From the NCBI GenBank assembly GCA_030621685.1, contig JAUXHF010000068.1, positions 1 to 8,799 on the forward strand: a DNA stretch of 8,799 nt, given 5' to 3'. The position numbers and the translations under genes were made by a program. Under the pieces are notes generated by a model. The model worked only from the letters and a program-made list of their open reading frames with translations. It searched no databases and had not been told where the DNA came from. This DNA comes from Spirochaetota bacterium. GTDB lineage: Bacteria > Spirochaetota > UBA12135 > COTS27. Each line of letters starts with the position of its first letter. Position 1 is the first letter of the stretch. Positions 1-6,352 of the stretch are shown piece by piece.

Positions 1-34
1 TCTTAGTGTGCATAAGAAAGAAGCTATAGATATT

Positions 35-922
35 ATGTCTTTACCACGAACTCTTTTTCGGCCCTGCATAGATATTCATAGGGGCAAGGTAAAGCAAATT
101 GTTGGCGCATCTTTAAGCATGGACAAAGATGGCCTTACTCTTAAGGAGAATTTTGTATCCGATAAGCCCGCATCCTATTTTGCTAAGCTGTATAAATCGC
201 ATCACTTGCAAGGGGGGCATATTATCATGCTTGATTCTGACAAAGAACAGCCCAAGAGAAAAAGCCATGGCAGCTCGGCCTTTCAAGCGCTTGAGGCGCT
301 TGAAGCCTATCCAGAAAGCTTTAACATAGGTGGCGGCATCAGCCTTAAAAATGCCGAGTTTTGGCTAAGAAATGGCGCTGCCAAGATAATTGTTACCTCT
401 TCCTTATTTAACTCTCTGGGCGTTTTTTTAGAAGAAAGACTTAGGCAGCTAAGCCGTGCTGTTGGAAAAGAACGTCTTGTAATTGATATAAGCGCTAAAG
501 CGATAGCTGATACTGATACTTATGGGAATCAAGCGTTACTGGCTTCAAAAAAAAAAACATCTAAACCAAGCAAATCTTATGTGGTGATGGCCTCTAGCTG
601 GGCCTTAGCTACCAACCTATATTTGCAAAAGGATACCTTTGAAATGCTTGGTCAATATGCCTCGATGCTCATGGCGCATGCCGTTACCTTAGAGGGAAGC
701 AAAAAAGGCATTGATGAAGACTTAGTATCTCTGCTGGCAGAAAGCAACATGCCTAGTGTATATTGTGGTGGCGTTTCTACACTTCAAGATATCACAAGAA
801 TCATCACGCTTGGCAAGGCTAAGGTTTCGTTCACTGTTGGCTCTGCCCTTTTGGTATACGGCGGAACGCTGGTTTTAAACGATGTTATAAAAGCCGGACG
901 AGCAAACAAGCTCAAGCAATAG
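35..922 (+). CDS. hisA: HisA, eukaryotic (HIS6) type: ProFAR isomerase of histidine biosynthesis
   Basis: This cytoplasmic TIM-barrel enzyme converts ProFAR to PRFAR, the Amadori isomerisation of histidine biosynthesis. It follows the yeast/plant HIS6 pattern, not the usual bacterial HisA: the first strand reads RPCIDIHRGKVKQIVG and is followed by FVSDKPASYFAKLY. From the ATG at 35 the protein has 295 residues. The likely acid/base aspartates are D13 (CIDIH) and D151 (LVIDIS). Phosphate-loop motifs are NIGGGI (97-102), a GSKKGID segment (221-227), YCGGV (243-247) and TVGSAL (267-272). Residues about 160-180 form a Lys/Ser-rich insertion relative to yeast HIS6 as I recall it; it is encoded across a run of 11 A. 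A GTG at 8 is in frame, but the ATG at 35 fits the family N-terminus better. No other his gene is visible in the window. I am confident of the family and less so of the start. Confidence 0.87.
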   Translation: MSLPRTLFRPCIDIHRGKVKQIVGASLSMDKDGLTLKENFVSDKPASYFAKLYKSHHLQGGHIIMLDSDKEQPKRKSHGSSAFQALEALEAYPESFNIGGGISLKNAEFWLRNGAAKIIVTSSLFNSLGVFLEERLRQLSRAVGKERLVIDISAKAIADTDTYGNQALLASKKKTSKPSKSYVVMASSWALATNLYLQKDTFEMLGQYASMLMAHAVTLEGSKKGIDEDLVSLLAESNMPSVYCGGVSTLQDITRIITLGKAKVSFTVGSALLVYGGTLVLNDVIKAGRANKLKQ

Positions 923-1004
923 TTTACCTGCTATAAACATGAACTAAAAGTTGCATGGCAAATCCTTATTCTCAATAGCTTTTCCCTAATCAACACTCTA
1001 TTAA

Positions 1005-1013
1005 TGTTATACT
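1005..1013 (+). promoter_or_regulatory. Candidate extended -10 promoter
   Basis: The sequence TGTTATACT contains a TGn extension and a -10 hexamer TATACT (5 of 6 to TATAAT). No good -35 stands 16-18 bases upstream, as is common for extended -10 promoters. A start near 1020 would give a leader of about 50 bases for the small membrane protein at 1070. It is inferred from motif only. No hairpin terminator is visible between hisA and this site. Confidence 0.45.
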
Positions 1014-1069
1014 AAGGTACATTCTCCAGCTAAAAACCTAAACAAAATCAAACAAGGACTAACATTATT

Positions 1070-1402
1070 ATGTTTACATTTGCCTATCTATACGCCGTCA
1101 TTCTTTTTGCTATCAGCCTTACGGGATATTCAAAAACTAAGGCGAGAACATCACTGATACCTCTTTACTTAGGTTTTTTCGTATTCTTATCTATATTTTT
1201 GGGAAGGTATTTGGGATACAGTGCTAGTAGTGGTATTCTAGGCACTATCATTATAGCCGTATTAGCATGCCTTGCTACGGCTAGAGCCTTGCCCAAAGCA
1301 TTTGCTCTTATGCAAAAAAAAGATGTAAAAAAGCCCTTAGCAGTTATTTTGAAATCAATCACTTTTGCTGTTTCCTTCATCTACATTATTGTTCAGTTAT
1401 AA
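1070..1402 (+). CDS. Small four-helix integral membrane protein, family uncertain (TMEM14-like?)
   Basis: The product has 110 residues and is almost entirely hydrophobic. Likely membrane helices lie near residues 3-18, 28-45, 55-71 and 89-109. Basic residues sit between helices one and two (SKTKAR, 21-26) and before helix four (KKDVKK, 83-88). The pattern of a short helix, GYSKTKARTSLI, a second helix and a Lys-rich stretch before the last helix loosely recalls the TMEM14/UPF0136 family, whose members carry a GYxKxxSxxSLI segment. I cannot confirm this without a profile search. The ATG at 1070 has a weak AAGGA (1054-1058), 11 bases upstream. A candidate extended -10 promoter lies upstream, so it may be transcribed apart from hisA. 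No catalytic residues are evident, and I assign no function. Confidence 0.6.
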   Translation: MFTFAYLYAVILFAISLTGYSKTKARTSLIPLYLGFFVFLSIFLGRYLGYSASSGILGTIIIAVLACLATARALPKAFALMQKKDVKKPLAVILKSITFAVSFIYIIVQL

Positions 1403-1411
1403 CCTGAGAGG

Positions 1412-1494
1412 CAGTGCTGGGGTGAAAATTCAAAAAAGGTAATGTGCTGGGGGGGCTAGGGGGGTATCATACCCCCCTCAAAAAAGAGAGCGAG
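1412..1494 (+). repeat. Intergenic repeat, copy 1, with C/G-rich hairpin
   Basis: This 83-base element matches 7964-8048 in the same orientation, at about 76 of 86 aligned columns by hand alignment. It begins 9 bases after the stop codon of the small membrane gene. The parts in order are a conserved 37-base head (1412-1448) with two differences between copies, a run of 7 G (1449-1455), CTA, and a hairpin with a 9-base stem (1458-1466 with 1470-1478: A, six G, T, A) closed by the three-base loop TCA. A purine tail follows (six A, then GAGAGCGAG). I see no terminal inverted repeats, target-site duplication or reading frame. Confidence 0.85.
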
Positions 1495-1560
1495 AATATT
1501 TTAGGGAGCTGGCGATACCTATTTGCATGCTTTTTGAATTTTTCTGTATTAATTCCATTA

Positions 1561-1576
1561 TTTTTATCCATAAAAA
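1561..1576. repeat. Short AT-rich palindrome
   Basis: TTTTTAT and ATAAAAA are perfect 7-base arms separated by CC. It lies about 55 bases upstream of the candidate -35. In such AT-rich sequence it may arise by chance. Just upstream, 1551-1560 contains AATTCCATTA, which in reverse shares TAATGGAAT with the palindrome at 1671-1688. Confidence 0.3.
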
Positions 1577-1624
1577 TATATCTTTTATGATTTTTTCTGT
1601 TAATTTTGAAGAGAAACAAAAAAA

Positions 1625-1644
1625 AATGCTTGACAGTAAGCATT
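1625..1644. promoter_or_regulatory. Inverted repeat overlapping the candidate -35 box
   Basis: AATGCTT and AAGCATT are perfect 7-base arms separated by six bases. The left arm and spacer contain the TTGACA of the candidate promoter, so a protein bound here would compete with RNA polymerase. This is inferred from sequence symmetry only. Confidence 0.4.
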
Positions 1645-1658
1645 AAACACTTGACAAT
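1630..1658 (+). promoter_or_regulatory. Candidate sigma-70-type promoter for the transporter-amidase operon
   Basis: A perfect TTGACA (1630-1635) is separated by 17 bases from GACAAT (1653-1658, 4 of 6 to TATAAT). Transcription would start near 1665 and give a leader of just under 100 bases. A second CTTGACA lies exactly 21 bases after the first (1629 and 1650), about two helical turns, but it has no convincing -10 of its own. The near-consensus -35 with a poor -10, between two palindromes, suggests a regulated promoter. Confidence 0.45.
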
Positions 1659-1670
1659 CTTTAAACCTTA

Positions 1671-1688
1671 ATGGAATAGCTATTCCAT
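1671..1688. promoter_or_regulatory. 18-base perfect palindrome, candidate operator
   Basis: ATGGAATAGCTATTCCAT is a perfect inverted repeat with no central gap. It lies about 7-24 bases downstream of the predicted transcription start, a usual place for a repressor site. No regulator gene is present in the window, so the binding protein is unknown. The TAATGGAAT half-site also occurs in reverse at about 1552-1560. Confidence 0.55.
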
Positions 1689-1749
1689 ATTTAAATTTTA
1701 TTTTGCGATATTGCTAAAAAATTAATATCAAAAAAAACTGAGTTTTTCT

Positions 1750-1755
1750 AGGAGG
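1750..1755 (+). promoter_or_regulatory. Strong ribosome binding site (AGGAGG)
   Basis: AGGAGG stands 6 bases before the ATG at 1762. It is the strongest such site in the window and fixes the start of the binding-protein gene. Binding proteins are usually made in excess over their membrane subunits, which fits. Confidence 0.85.
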
Positions 1756-1761
1756 AAAATC

Positions 1762-2970
1762 ATGAAAAAAATAATTTTTAGTTTACTTTTATCATTCACT
1801 GTGTTTGTGGCACTTTTTGCAGCCACGAGCAAAGCAGGTGAAATCAAAATTGGTGCCATCTTTGATCTTACTGGAGGTCTGAATATTTATGGCATTCAAC
1901 AGAGCAGGGCGCTGAACCTAGCGGTAGCGGCAATCAACAAATCTGGTGGTGTGCTTGGCAAAGAGCTGAAGGTCGTGGAACAAGACTCGCAATCTGAGCT
2001 AAGCAAATATACGCTGTACGCAAACACATTAATTTTGCGTGATCGTATAGTTGCCTTGTTCGCCGGCCTGACAAGTTCATCACGAGAGGCCATAAGGCCG
2101 ATTATCCGTAAAAACAAAATCCCTTATTTCTATAGTTCTCTGTATGAAGGCGGAGCCTGTGACAAATATACTTTCGTTACCGGAGCGTCCGCTTCGCAGC
2201 AGCTAAGCGTTCTGATAGAATGGGGCATTCGTGAATACGGTCCTAATATATACATTATGGCGCCCGATTATAATTTTGGGACCATTTCAGGACAGTGGGT
2301 GAAACGCTACGCAGATAAATACGGTGGAAAAGTGGTAGGGGAAGATTACTTGCCCTTGACCGTGACCGATTATTCATCAACCATTCAAAAAATACAATCG
2401 GCGAAGCCTGATTTTGTTGTTGCCTTGCCTGTAGGTGCCAACCAGACTGGGTTTTTGGAGCAGTTCGCTGCCGCTGGGCTGAAAGATAGAATAGGCATCG
2501 TATCTACCAATTATGGTTCTGGTAACCAGCAAGTGGTGGTATCACCAGCAGCTGGCGACGGGATTATCGCTTCACAGGAATATTTTATGTGGGTTAAAGA
2601 GAGAAAGAACCCAGCTTTCAAAAGACAATGGAAAGCAAAATACGGACTGAAAGAGCCTATTGTTTCCGAAGCCGCCGATGTTTGGAATGCCGTGCATTTG
2701 TGGGCAGCCGCTGTAGAAAAAGCCGGAACCACAGATGAGAAAGAAGTGATTGCCGCCCTTGAAAGCGGGCTTTCTTTTGAAGGGCCTAACGGCATGGTGC
2801 TCATGCAACCCGGCTCTCATCATTTAAAGCAAAACATCTACATAGTAAGAGGCAACAAGAAGCACACTTTTGATGTGGTGAAAACCTACAAGTCGGTTGC
2901 CCCGGCCTATGAAGACGAAGTCTGTGATTTGATAGCAGCACCTAATACAGCGAAACATTTTACTCCGTAA
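1762..2970 (+). CDS. Periplasmic substrate-binding protein of a urea/amide/branched-chain amino acid-type ABC importer
   Basis: This protein should capture the substrate in the periplasm and deliver it to the permease encoded just downstream. It has 402 residues, as is usual for the Leu/Ile/Val-type (Peripla_BP_5/6) family. Residues 1-25 form a Sec signal peptide (MKK, a hydrophobic core, likely cut after TSKA), with no lipobox cysteine, so the protein is soluble and periplasmic. The mature part opens with EIKIGAIFDLTG and carries AINKSGGVLGKELKVVEQD (57-75). YEGGACDKYTFVTGA (128-142) and the YGGKVVGEDYLPL/TDYSSTIQKIQ stretch (187-212) resemble UrtA and amide-binding proteins more than leucine-binding ones. 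Only two cysteines occur in the whole protein (C133 and C388), a plausible disulfide. The AGGAGG site fixes the start. The amidase downstream supports an amide-like substrate, but specificity cannot be read from sequence. Confidence 0.85.
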   Translation: MKKIIFSLLLSFTVFVALFAATSKAGEIKIGAIFDLTGGLNIYGIQQSRALNLAVAAINKSGGVLGKELKVVEQDSQSELSKYTLYANTLILRDRIVALFAGLTSSSREAIRPIIRKNKIPYFYSSLYEGGACDKYTFVTGASASQQLSVLIEWGIREYGPNIYIMAPDYNFGTISGQWVKRYADKYGGKVVGEDYLPLTVTDYSSTIQKIQSAKPDFVVALPVGANQTGFLEQFAAAGLKDRIGIVSTNYGSGNQQVVVSPAAGDGIIASQEYFMWVKERKNPAFKRQWKAKYGLKEPIVSEAADVWNAVHLWAAAVEKAGTTDEKEVIAALESGLSFEGPNGMVLMQPGSHHLKQNIYIVRGNKKHTFDVVKTYKSVAPAYEDEVCDLIAAPNTAKHFTP

Positions 2971-2984
2971 GTGTTCTGTACGCT

Positions 2985-3851
2985 GTGGCATATGACTATT
3001 TAGCGGTCGCTTCTTTAACGACCATGTCATCGGTTGCTATACTTCTTATAGCAACGCTGGGGCTTGCGGTTATATTTGGCCTCATGGGAGTAATCAATCT
3101 TGCCCATGGGGAATTTATTACCTTTGGCGCCTATGCCGCTCTCTTAGCTAGCGGCTGGGGCCTGCCCTTTCCGCTAGCGGTGGGCTTTGCCACTGTTAGC
3201 ATGGCCCTTTATGGAGTGCTGGTAGAACGTTTGATTATTCGGCATCTTTACAACCGTATTTTTGACACGCTGCTGGCAACTTGGGGCCTAAGTTTGGTAA
3301 TGTATCAAGCGGTGGTTTTAACCTTCGGCTCTGTAACGCCGGGCATTGGAATGTCCCCTGCTAATCTTAGTGTGGGGGACTATTCCGTTTCTTGGTATAT
3401 TCTTTTTCTTATTTTGGTAGCTGTTTTTCTCATCTTGTTGACAGGTCTTATACTAACCCGTACGAACTACGGCATGATGGCAAGAGCCGCCATTCAAGAT
3501 AGCACTATGGCTTCAGCAGTAGGCATAGAATCTGGGCGAATTAATACAATGACCTTTGCCTTAGGCTCAGGGTTAGCTGGTTTTGCCGGCGCCATACTGC
3601 TTCCTGCTTTTCCGGCAACACCAAGTATGGGATTTGCTTTCTCCATCAAGGCATTTTTATTAGTTGTTGTTGGCGGCCCCGTTACGTTAACAGGCATTGT
3701 CAGTTCTGGAGGCGCGCTCGGTACAATTGCTAGCGTTGTTGCCAACACATGGACGACTGTTTTGGGGGACATTGTTTTTCTTATGGCAACCATGCTGCTC
3801 TTGCGTATCTTTCCCAAAGGGATTTCTGAAAATTGGCGAATAAAACTTTAA
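2985..3851 (+). CDS. LivH/UrtB-like ABC permease subunit
   Basis: This is one of the two membrane subunits of the importer, in the inner membrane. It has 288 residues and about eight hydrophobic segments. The family signature GLMGVINLAHGEFITFGAY is at residues 32-50. RHLYNRIFDTLLATWGLSL (86-104) resembles UrtB, and the cytoplasmic coupling region RAAIQDSTMASAVGIESGRI (167-186) precedes ALGSGLAGFAGA. The start is a GTG at 2985, 14 bases after the binding-protein stop. No clear Shine-Dalgarno sequence precedes it, so translation is probably coupled. The next in-frame start, ATG at 3024, would remove part of the first helix. The gene overlaps the fused permease-ATPase by 19 bases. The length is that of LivH, without the long N-terminal extension of many UrtB proteins. 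Confidence 0.87.
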   Translation: MAYDYLAVASLTTMSSVAILLIATLGLAVIFGLMGVINLAHGEFITFGAYAALLASGWGLPFPLAVGFATVSMALYGVLVERLIIRHLYNRIFDTLLATWGLSLVMYQAVVLTFGSVTPGIGMSPANLSVGDYSVSWYILFLILVAVFLILLTGLILTRTNYGMMARAAIQDSTMASAVGIESGRINTMTFALGSGLAGFAGAILLPAFPATPSMGFAFSIKAFLLVVVGGPVTLTGIVSSGGALGTIASVVANTWTTVLGDIVFLMATMLLLRIFPKGISENWRIKL

Positions 3852-5659
3852 GCAGACAGCAGAATTTCTGGTTAGCTCCGGTTGCTGTCACGCTGGTCGT
3901 AGCGTTGCTATCTTTCTTCATAGAAGAATATTTTGCCTACGTGGCAACGTCTTGGCTTATATTTGGGCTTCTGGGGTTAAGCCTGAGCCTTATGTGGGGA
4001 AGAGCAGGATTGCTAAGCCTAGGGCAGACAGCGTTTTACGGATTAGGAGGCTACGCAGGAAGCATTGCTGCCATTAATTTTTCCCATTTGACCGGCAACA
4101 CATTGATATGGGCCTTGCCTGCTGGTGCGGCAGCGGGTTTCGTCTCGGCAGCCCTTATTGGAGGCATTATTTTTTATGGTCGCATGGGCCCGCTACAAGC
4201 TACGATTTTGACCTATGTTTTCACCTTACTACTGTGGTCAGTAGCTGTATCTTTCACAACGGAAATAGGAACGGCGGTCATTGGTGGAGATAATGGACTG
4301 GCTAATATTCCGTCTCTCAAACTTGCTTTTTCTAAGGACGCTGCCGATTTGCAGGTGAAGGAAATATTTCTTGTTGTTTTGTTTATTTCCTTGGCTGTCT
4401 ACTTGGCACTACGCTACTTTGTGTCTTCACCCTTTGGTATAATTATAGATTGCATTCGTTTGGATTCTGTTAAAACAGAGTTTCTGGGATACGATGTTCG
4501 TTTTCGCCTGCTTGCATTTTTTTCTGTTTCAGGATCTGTAGCAGGCATCGCCGGCGCGCTTTTCAGCTTGTGGGCAAATTACCTAAACCCTTCGGTTTTC
4601 AGCGTGCAAGAAGCCTTGCTTGTTCCGGTATATGTGCTGGTTGGCGGCCTGGGCTCCCTCACAGGAGCGTTTTTAGGGTCTTTCGCAGTAGGTGGACTTT
4701 CATTCTGGCTGGGCGGAGGAGTAGCCGGCGGACAGACGACCTTAATTATAGGAATCTGCTTGATAGTAACGGTTTTGTTTTTCAAAAAAGGATTGCATGG
4801 AGGAGCGGGAGTTCTACTCTCTTATTTCAAAAAGAAAAAAGAGAGTATCAACAGAACTGCCAAAGTAACAGACTTAGCGTTTGGGGAAAAATCGCTTGAT
4901 TTTTTGACAGGACATTTCTTAGATGTTTCACCATTAACTTTGGCGACAAGTGCTGTGACAAAGACCTTCGGCGGCGTGAGGCCAGTTAATCGGGTATCAG
5001 AAAGTTTTCTCCCGGGAAAAGTGCGTTGCCTGATAGGGCCTAACGGAGCCGGGAAAAGCACCTTTTTGCGCTGCTTGGTGGGATCACATAAAATTGATTC
5101 TGGGAAAATCACTCTGGGAGAAAAAAACATATCTCGCATGGAGTCTTATGCTCGAGTCCAATCTGGGGTTGGCATCAAGATGCAGGTATCGCAGGTTTTT
5201 TCTGAGAAAACAGTGCTTGAAAATCTTTGGGTGGCAGCCTATAGCAAAACCGGCAACATGAAAGCTGCCCTCAGCACTGCCAAAGGCATGTTAGCGGCCC
5301 TTAAGATGGAGCAGCGCCGCCATGTGCTAGCAGGAAATCTGTCGCACGGCGAAAAACAATGGCTGGATATCGGCATGGTTCTTTGTCTTCGACCAGCTGT
5401 CATTTTGCTGGATGAGCCTGCTGCAGGCATGACCGATGAGGAAGCTAAATCTCTGTCAAGCTTGATGCGTTTTTTGGCCAAGCAGCTGACCGTTATCATA
5501 GTTGACCATAACATGGACTTTGTCCGCTCTCTTGATGCGGATGTGATTGTTTTGCATCAGGGAGAGATTTTTGCACGTGGTGATATGCAGCAGCTGGCGA
5601 AAAACGAAAAAGTTCTTGACATTTACCTAGGCAGGAGAAAAAATGTTCGCAATATCTAA
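3833..5659 (+). CDS. Fused ABC permease-ATPase (LivM-LivG / UrtC-UrtD-like)
   Basis: One 608-residue chain joins the second permease to the first ATPase. Residues 1 to about 325 are LivM-like, with many membrane helices, GRAGLLSLGQTAFYGLGGYA at 56-75 and the coupling loop near 207-225. A Lys-rich linker (about 325-365) leads to the ATPase. There, Walker A is GPNGAGKST (402-410), the Q-loop glutamine is near 451, the signature is LSHGEKQ (503-509), Walker B ends in LLDE (525-528), and the switch histidine is H559. LSHGEKQWLDIGM and AGMTDEE match the style of UrtD (urea transport) rather than LivG. The start is TTG at 3833 with a weak AAAGGGA upstream, overlapping the previous gene by 19 bases; the gene overlaps the next ATPase by 17. 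No internal stop or frameshift is seen. Such fusions are known in this family but are not the usual arrangement. Confidence 0.88.
   Translation: MANKTLSRQQNFWLAPVAVTLVVALLSFFIEEYFAYVATSWLIFGLLGLSLSLMWGRAGLLSLGQTAFYGLGGYAGSIAAINFSHLTGNTLIWALPAGAAAGFVSAALIGGIIFYGRMGPLQATILTYVFTLLLWSVAVSFTTEIGTAVIGGDNGLANIPSLKLAFSKDAADLQVKEIFLVVLFISLAVYLALRYFVSSPFGIIIDCIRLDSVKTEFLGYDVRFRLLAFFSVSGSVAGIAGALFSLWANYLNPSVFSVQEALLVPVYVLVGGLGSLTGAFLGSFAVGGLSFWLGGGVAGGQTTLIIGICLIVTVLFFKKGLHGGAGVLLSYFKKKKESINRTAKVTDLAFGEKSLDFLTGHFLDVSPLTLATSAVTKTFGGVRPVNRVSESFLPGKVRCLIGPNGAGKSTFLRCLVGSHKIDSGKITLGEKNISRMESYARVQSGVGIKMQVSQVFSEKTVLENLWVAAYSKTGNMKAALSTAKGMLAALKMEQRRHVLAGNLSHGEKQWLDIGMVLCLRPAVILLDEPAAGMTDEEAKSLSSLMRFLAKQLTVIIVDHNMDFVRSLDADVIVLHQGEIFARGDMQQLAKNEKVLDIYLGRRKNVRNI
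5633..5637 (+). promoter_or_regulatory. Ribosome binding site inside the end of the fusion gene
   Basis: AGGAG lies 5 bases before the ATG at 5643, within the last codons of the preceding gene. It supports that start and the 17-base overlap, implying coupled translation of the two ATPases. Confidence 0.7.
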
Positions 5660-6341
5660 TGCCAGCGGCGGTTACAGCGAAAGTCCGGTTATCCGCAAGG
5701 TGGCCTTGACAGTGGAAAAAAATGAAGTTGTCGCCATTTTAGGAAGGAATGGTACTGGAAAAACAACGTTAATGAAATATATAATGGCCATGCTCCCCGT
5801 CTCTGCTGGCACTGTTTCTTTGGATGGGAAAACGCTTCCTGAAAAAACAGCTGGCCGCGTAAAAGCAGGCATTGGCTATGTTCCGCAAGGACGTTTTGTC
5901 TTTCCTAGAATGACGGTTGTAGAAAATATTGCTGTAGCAGCTGTGGCTTGTAAGCAAAATGCTAAAGAGACAATAGAAAGTCTTTTTTCTGATTTTCCGC
6001 TGCTCTCGCAGCGCGCGAAGCAGCTGGCAGGAAGCCTGAGTGGTGGGCAGCAACAAATTCTGGCCATGGCACGCGCACTTGCCACCAAGCCCAGGCTGCT
6101 TCTTTTGGATGAACCTAGCGAGGGAATCCAGCCATCTATTGTTGATGAAATCGCTGAAATGCTTTTATCGCTGAACCAGCGCCAGAATATGACAATTTTG
6201 CTGGCAGAGCAGAATCTTGACTTTAGCTTGGATATTTCCTCACGGGCTTATATAATGGACGGAGGAACAATTGTACAATCAGCCACTAAGCAGGAATTGA
6301 TGTCGGACAAGAAATTACTACAACGTCTTCTTGGCGTGTAA
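5643..6341 (+). CDS. LivF/UrtE-like ABC ATPase subunit
   Basis: This is the second cytoplasmic ATPase of the importer, expected to pair with the ATPase half of the fusion protein. It has 232 residues, normal for the family. Walker A is GRNGTGKTT (34-42), the Q-loop glutamine Q82 lies in GYVPQGRFVFP, the signature is LSGGQQQ (132-138), and Walker B LLLLDE (152-157) is followed by PSEGIQPSI (158-166). EGIQPSI is typical of UrtE, where LivF usually has GLAP, which points to the urea/amide branch. The switch position holds glutamine (LLAEQN, Q190) in place of histidine, which is usual in LivF/UrtE and not a defect. The ATG is fixed by AGGAG at 5633. Its stop shares a base with the ribosome binding site of the next small gene, so all are probably on one transcript. 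Confidence 0.88.
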   Translation: MFAISNASGGYSESPVIRKVALTVEKNEVVAILGRNGTGKTTLMKYIMAMLPVSAGTVSLDGKTLPEKTAGRVKAGIGYVPQGRFVFPRMTVVENIAVAAVACKQNAKETIESLFSDFPLLSQRAKQLAGSLSGGQQQILAMARALATKPRLLLLDEPSEGIQPSIVDEIAEMLLSLNQRQNMTILLAEQNLDFSLDISSRAYIMDGGTIVQSATKQELMSDKKLLQRLLGV

Positions 6342-6345
6342 GGAG
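6341..6345 (+). promoter_or_regulatory. Ribosome binding site for the AtzG-like small gene
   Basis: AGGAG begins at the last base of the UrtE-like stop codon and stands 7 bases before the ATG at 6353. It is the main evidence, besides similarity, that the 52-codon frame is translated. Confidence 0.7.
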
Positions 6346-6352
6346 CAACATT

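Larger units (their letters stand above)
1403..1761. other. Intergenic control region before the transporter operon
   Basis: This 359-base stretch has no credible gene. In order it holds repeat copy 1 (1412-1494), an AT-rich stretch with a short palindrome (1561-1576), an inverted repeat over a TTGACA (1625-1644), a second TTGACA (1651-1656), an 18-base perfect palindrome (1671-1688), and an AT-rich leader ending in an AGGAGG ribosome binding site (1750-1755). Its base composition is clearly more AT-rich than the genes on either side. Confidence 0.7.

Noticed and set aside
8..34. GTG at 8 as the hisA start
   Set aside because: It would add nine residues (ending AIDI) not expected in the family, and the seven bases visible before it show no ribosome binding site. 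The ATG at 35 fits HIS6-type N-termini better, though the GTG cannot be excluded.
1510..1528. TGGC...TTGCAT resembling a sigma-54 promoter
   Set aside because: The GG and GC elements are separated by 12 bases instead of the required 10, and the site is more than 230 bases from the gene, with repeat and AT-rich sequence between.
3494..3817. 107-codon open frame on the minus strand
   Set aside because: It lies wholly inside the conserved LivH-like gene, has a low-complexity Pro/Thr/Ala composition and shows no family resemblance; it is a shadow frame. The minus-strand frames at 4822-5139, 5239-5514 and 8x-codon frames in the ATPase and amidase genes are of the same kind.
4570..4899. 109-codon plus-strand frame inside the fusion gene
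   Set aside because: It overlaps the permease end and linker in another frame, is rich in Arg, Trp and Ser with no domain, and has no ribosome binding site.
5643..6341. Missing switch histidine in the UrtE-like ATPase as a sign of inactivation
   Set aside because: Glutamine at this position (LLAEQN) is the normal state in LivF/UrtE proteins, and all other ATPase motifs are intact.
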